From DATKYV01 sp035528275 (GTDB lineage Bacteria; Acidobacteriota; Terriglobia; UBA7540), in NCBI GenBank assembly GCA_035528275.1, contig DATKYV010000300.1, forward strand, positions 1-7,437: a stretch of DNA of 7,437 nt, in the 5' to 3' direction. A model generated the notes under the pieces. The model did not search any database. It was not told the DNA's origin and saw only the letters and a program-made list of their open reading frames with translations. Shown here one piece after another: positions 5,344 through 7,437 of the stretch. The number at the start of each line of letters is the position of its first letter. Within the stretch, counting starts at the first letter, position 1. The translations under genes and the position numbers were made by a program.

Positions 5344-5536
5344 TCAAAAGGCTTTCGCTCAGCCCGAAAGGCAAGGCAGTATTCTACCAAGCCTCGGCCC
5401 ATTCGCGCATCCCTCCCCTCTAAATCGGAGATGTTATGCTGATCAGATCAGTGGCCCGGGGTCTGGGTGATGGAAATCCGTGCGCAACCTGGTCCGGATA
5501 TCGAGCCCTTCGCCCATCCGCGCAACGCCCGCCGCT
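5344..5536. other. Intergenic region between the repeat cluster and the ART-like gene
   Basis: About 190 bases without a supported gene. One odd-length perfect palindrome, CTGATC-A-GATCAG, lies at 5439-5451 and could be a protein-binding site. No hairpin with a T-run was found after the ART-like gene. Confidence 0.3.
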
Positions 5537-6133
5537 TCAGCCGCGCCGAGGCGAGCGCTTCCTGCGAGCCGAAGGGTAGCGAAGAGGCTTCACCGCTCGG
5601 GGCGCGGGTTTCATAGCTAAGTTAGCCCGCGCCTTTTCGAGCGCTTCTACAAGGGGGCTCGGACGGTAGTCGATTATCACCCGTAGGATTTCTTCGATGG
5701 ATGTCATCGGGATGGGGCCGGGATAGCCAGCCTCCACGTAAGGAACGATCTTGTCGCTCCACGCCCTCTCATCCTTCCACTTCGTCCACGGAATAAGACG
5801 ATCGTAACTGACGGCAGTTAGGAATAGAAAAGCTAGCGGATCGTCTGAGCAGGGTAAATTAAATGGAGAGCACTTGAGAATCGATTCGTAAATCTGTTCC
5901 GGCGAGGCGAGGTGGTAATCGAATACGGATACGCAGCCTCGTTTTCGGAAGAACGAATTGCTAGATCCGAACGTTGTCGATAATTCCCCGTCGACGTTCG
6001 AGCGAATCTCTCCTGAAGCCAAAATCTGCTTCAGATGACTTAGTCGAGTGACGTGAAAGACTCGGCCAACAAGAAGTGGCAAGAGTTGGTCGTGAAGATG
6101 GTCCCAACGAAGATGTAGGTTCGTTGTCTTCAA
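5537..6133 (-). CDS. Hypothetical protein with ADP-ribosyltransferase-like (DarT-like) features
   Basis: The 198-residue frame opens at a TTG (6133) with AAGGG 7 bases upstream; an in-frame stop lies ten codons before it and no ATG or GTG is nearby. I do not recognise an exact family. 'RVFHVTRLSHLKQILASGEI' (24-43) resembles the opening 'yHiT...NL..Il..G.l' of DarT-like ARTs, with His27 in the NAD-binding position. 'SNSFFRKRGCVSVFDY' follows. 'IVPYVEAGYPGPIPMTSIEE' then 'ILRVI' (129-154) looks like the ART end, where a catalytic Glu (Glu134) precedes 'vP...I..I.v'. DarT-type enzymes modify DNA as toxins; target and activity here are unknown. The C-terminus is Arg-rich. It lies 185 bases downstream of the HEPN-like gene on the same strand and looks less GC-rich than mnmG. 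The gene itself is likely; the ART assignment is a guess of moderate strength. Confidence 0.5.
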   Translation of the reverse strand: MKTTNLHLRWDHLHDQLLPLLVGRVFHVTRLSHLKQILASGEIRSNVDGELSTTFGSSNSFFRKRGCVSVFDYHLASPEQIYESILKCSPFNLPCSDDPLAFLFLTAVSYDRLIPWTKWKDERAWSDKIVPYVEAGYPGPIPMTSIEEILRVIIDYRPSPLVEALEKARANLAMKPAPRAVKPLRYPSARRKRSPRRG

Positions 6134-6318
6134 GTCGTTGCCCTTCCCTCGGCCCCATGTTCACGGTGACGCACGCACTCAAGACGGATGCCGCAGCGTT
6201 CGGCCCTTGCGAACTCTATGAGTCCCTATATCAAAAGAGCCCCAAAACTCTAGAGATCCGCATGCCTGGGCCGCGGACTTCGCGTGGGTTATCGACAACA
6301 CGTGTTTCGCCGCCGGGC

Positions 6319-6888
6319 CTATCCCCAGTTCAAGGAACCAATCCCGCTGGCCTGCTTGCCGAGACAGAGGTCGAGCACGACATACTGAAGTCGTTCGGCG
6401 TAGCCTCGTACTCGCTCCGCGAGGTTGTCGAGGGTCGCTTTATCAAGCTCGCGGACGCGAACGTCAACCTTGCCGGTTTTCTTATCCCACCTCGGATTGA
6501 ACTTGCGGTGGCCAGAATATGACATCGTGACCGTCGACACAAAGACAAACGTGGCCCCGTGGAGGAGATCGTTGCGCTCTTCAGCAACCTCTTTGAGTGT
6601 CGGCACGAAGTCGACCGCTGGGACGCCGTCTTTGCCGAACTCGGCCCACCCCTTCTTTTCAGCGGCCGCCAGGGCTTTTCCGAGGCGATCAACACGTTCG
6701 CTGAACGGCCTGCGGCGAGTCTCCGCTTGCTTAGCCGCGTCCGCTGTATGCTCGGCTTCGACAATGCCGATGTTAACCCAGTATTCTAGTTCGGCAAACT
6801 GCAACACCATTCTACCGAGTGAGATGAGCACGTCGTCAGCAGGCATGGAGGGAAGTGGCATAGTCAACTTAGATTTTACCACCACCAT
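6319..6888 (-). CDS. HEPN-domain-like protein
   Basis: This 189-residue, mostly helical protein carries 'VAEERNDLLHG' at residues 101-111. Arg105-N-D-L-L-His110 is an R-x4-H motif, the hallmark of HEPN nucleases. The upstream layout fits: 'LGRMVLQFAELEYWVNIGIV' (24-43) is the first long helix seen in HEPN proteins, and 'RPFSERVDRLGKALAAAEKK' (60-79) the second. HEPN proteins often cut RNA as toxins or abortive-infection effectors, though some are structural; which applies is not shown. ATG codons at 6888, 6861 and 6846 are possible and none has a clear ribosome site. A TGGTAAAAT extended -10 at 6873-6881 would favour ATG 6861 with a very short leader. The ART-like gene follows after 185 bases. 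Confidence 0.6.
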   Translation of the reverse strand: MVVVKSKLTMPLPSMPADDVLISLGRMVLQFAELEYWVNIGIVEAEHTADAAKQAETRRRPFSERVDRLGKALAAAEKKGWAEFGKDGVPAVDFVPTLKEVAEERNDLLHGATFVFVSTVTMSYSGHRKFNPRWDKKTGKVDVRVRELDKATLDNLAERVRGYAERLQYVVLDLCLGKQASGIGSLNWG

Positions 6889-6930
6889 GTCAAAGGCGTT
6901 GACTCTCAGCGGGGACGCCGAAGCAGGCCG

Positions 6931-6992
6931 CGCAGAGTTGTCCTCTAACTCTGCGGCTCAAAATCTTCAACGTCCTGCAAAGCCGCAGAGTT
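6931..6992. repeat. Three-arm inverted repeat beside the amidohydrolase 3' end
   Basis: CGCAGAGTT (6931-6939), AACTCTGCGGC (6947-6957) and GCCGCAGAGTT (6982-6992) share one sequence in alternating orientation. The middle arm can pair with the left one (9 bp, 7-base loop) or the right one (11 bp, 24-base loop), giving two exclusive hairpins. The right arm touches the amidohydrolase stop codon. There is no T-run on either strand, so a classical intrinsic terminator is not supported, but the structure may still end or stabilise the message. Confidence 0.6.
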
Positions 6993-7437
6993 CAAGAGCA
7001 CGTCTGCGTTACTCTTTTCAACAACGCCTGTAGATTCTCCGAAAGGATTTTTCGCTTCTGCTCTTCCTTGATAAACGCGTTTTCGATGCGTGCCAGCACG
7101 GTCGCCGGGCAGTTGATGGAAAAGTCCGAGCCGAAGAGCACCCGGTCGGCGCCGATGCTTTTCACGGCGTACTCGAGCATACCCACGCGGTCGTGGCCGT
7201 AGCCGGAGGTATCGAGGTAGCAATTGCGGTGCTTCGCCACCAGGTCGATGCGCTTGAAGATGTGATCGTACTCGTGCCCATCGCCGAAGTGAGGAAACAC
7301 GATGGTGGCCTGGGGGAATTTTCCGATGATGTATTCCATCTCCTCGAGCTCGGTGTGAACGTCGAGCACCATGTTGAGCTTCACCACCTTGTCGACGAGC
7401 TGTTCGAATTCCTTGATGGTGTATTCGAACGGCGCCA
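6992..7437 (-). CDS. Amidohydrolase-2 family metal-dependent hydrolase, C-terminal part (5' end outside window)
   Basis: The frame is open from the right edge to a TGA at 6992-6994, about 147 residues. It is the C-terminal half of a TIM-barrel amidohydrolase (PF04909-type). 'LNMVLDVHTEL' carries a conserved His, 'PQATIVFPHFGDG' the next metal-ligand His on the following strand, and 'YLDTSGYG' the strand after that. 'IGADRVLFGSDFSINCP' holds the near-invariant metal-binding Asp, and 'ILSENLQALLKRV' is the terminal helix (usually 'il.~NA~rLf'). Members hydrolyse or decarboxylate cyclic or aromatic substrates; the substrate cannot be told from this part. GTG codons near 7387 are internal, since similarity continues upstream (APFEYTIKEFEQLVDK). 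Its 3' end carries the inverted repeat at 6931-6992. Confidence 0.85.
   Translation of the reverse strand, partial: APFEYTIKEFEQLVDKVVKLNMVLDVHTELEEMEYIIGKFPQATIVFPHFGDGHEYDHIFKRIDLVAKHRNCYLDTSGYGHDRVGMLEYAVKSIGADRVLFGSDFSINCPATVLARIENAFIKEEQKRKILSENLQALLKRVTQTCS

Noticed and set aside
4950..5402. The whole 150-codon minus frame as a functional gene
   Set aside because: The N-terminal ~54 codons are translated repeat cluster and the rest is a truncated, frame-slipped mnmG 5' copy, so it was called a pseudogene from 5240 down.
5436..5580. A ~48-codon plus-strand frame opening with ATG after GGAG
   Set aside because: Its product is Arg/Pro-rich without pattern and it overlaps the 3' end of the ART-like gene antisense.
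6425..7033. A 202-codon open frame on the plus strand
   Set aside because: It runs antisense to both the HEPN-like gene and the 3' end of the amidohydrolase gene, crossing the inverted repeats; its Ser/Arg-rich composition indicates a shadow frame.
1..7437. tRNA, rRNA, CRISPR array, transposase or integrase
   Set aside because: None was seen on either strand; the short repeats are palindromic singletons and not regularly spaced, and no recombinase motif appears in any frame.

Overview
The window is a GC-rich bacterial chromosome segment. The MnmG sequence, and short palindromic repeats with CTGTAG..GGCGG or GGTAGGGGAG ends, resemble what I recall from Acidobacteriota. That placement is an inference; there is no rRNA or tRNA here to test it.

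Layout, left to right. (1) 1-225, minus strand: an AbrB/SpoVT-type DNA-binding protein cut by the left edge, with its own promoter. (2) 327-2363, minus: a complete mnmG (tRNA-modification flavoprotein) that carries two in-frame palindromic repeat insertions, followed directly by a hairpin. (3) 2364-2664: a divergent intergenic region with an extended -10 for mnmG, a strong 10-bp-stem hairpin, and a TTGACA promoter with an embedded palindrome for the next gene. (4) 2665-4961, plus: six small co-directional genes. They are an ArsR-type repressor, a cold-shock-domain-like protein, a MerR-type HTH protein, an RNA polymerase omega-like protein, a one-TM tryptophan-rich protein and a TM-anchored coiled-coil protein. 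(5) 4969-5240, minus: a decayed copy of the first ~90 codons of mnmG, so mnmG 5' ends flank the six-gene block in direct orientation. A repeat cluster of the same family as one mnmG insertion follows at 5245-5343. (6) 5537-6888, minus: two genes unlike the rest, a HEPN-like protein with an RNDLLH motif and, downstream of it, a protein with ADP-ribosyltransferase-like (DarT-like) features. (7) 6992 to the right edge, minus: the C-terminal part of an amidohydrolase-2 family enzyme.

How it may work together: the plus-strand block looks like an accessory transcription-control cassette. The ArsR protein probably represses itself and perhaps the cold-shock/MerR/omega genes, because two similar AT-rich palindromes (12 of 15 positions identical) lie in its promoter and just before the cold-shock-like gene. 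The duplicated mnmG 5' end suggests the block arrived by insertion or recombination at mnmG. The HEPN/ART-like pair may be a toxin or defence module, but no antitoxin is recognisable and this is unproven.
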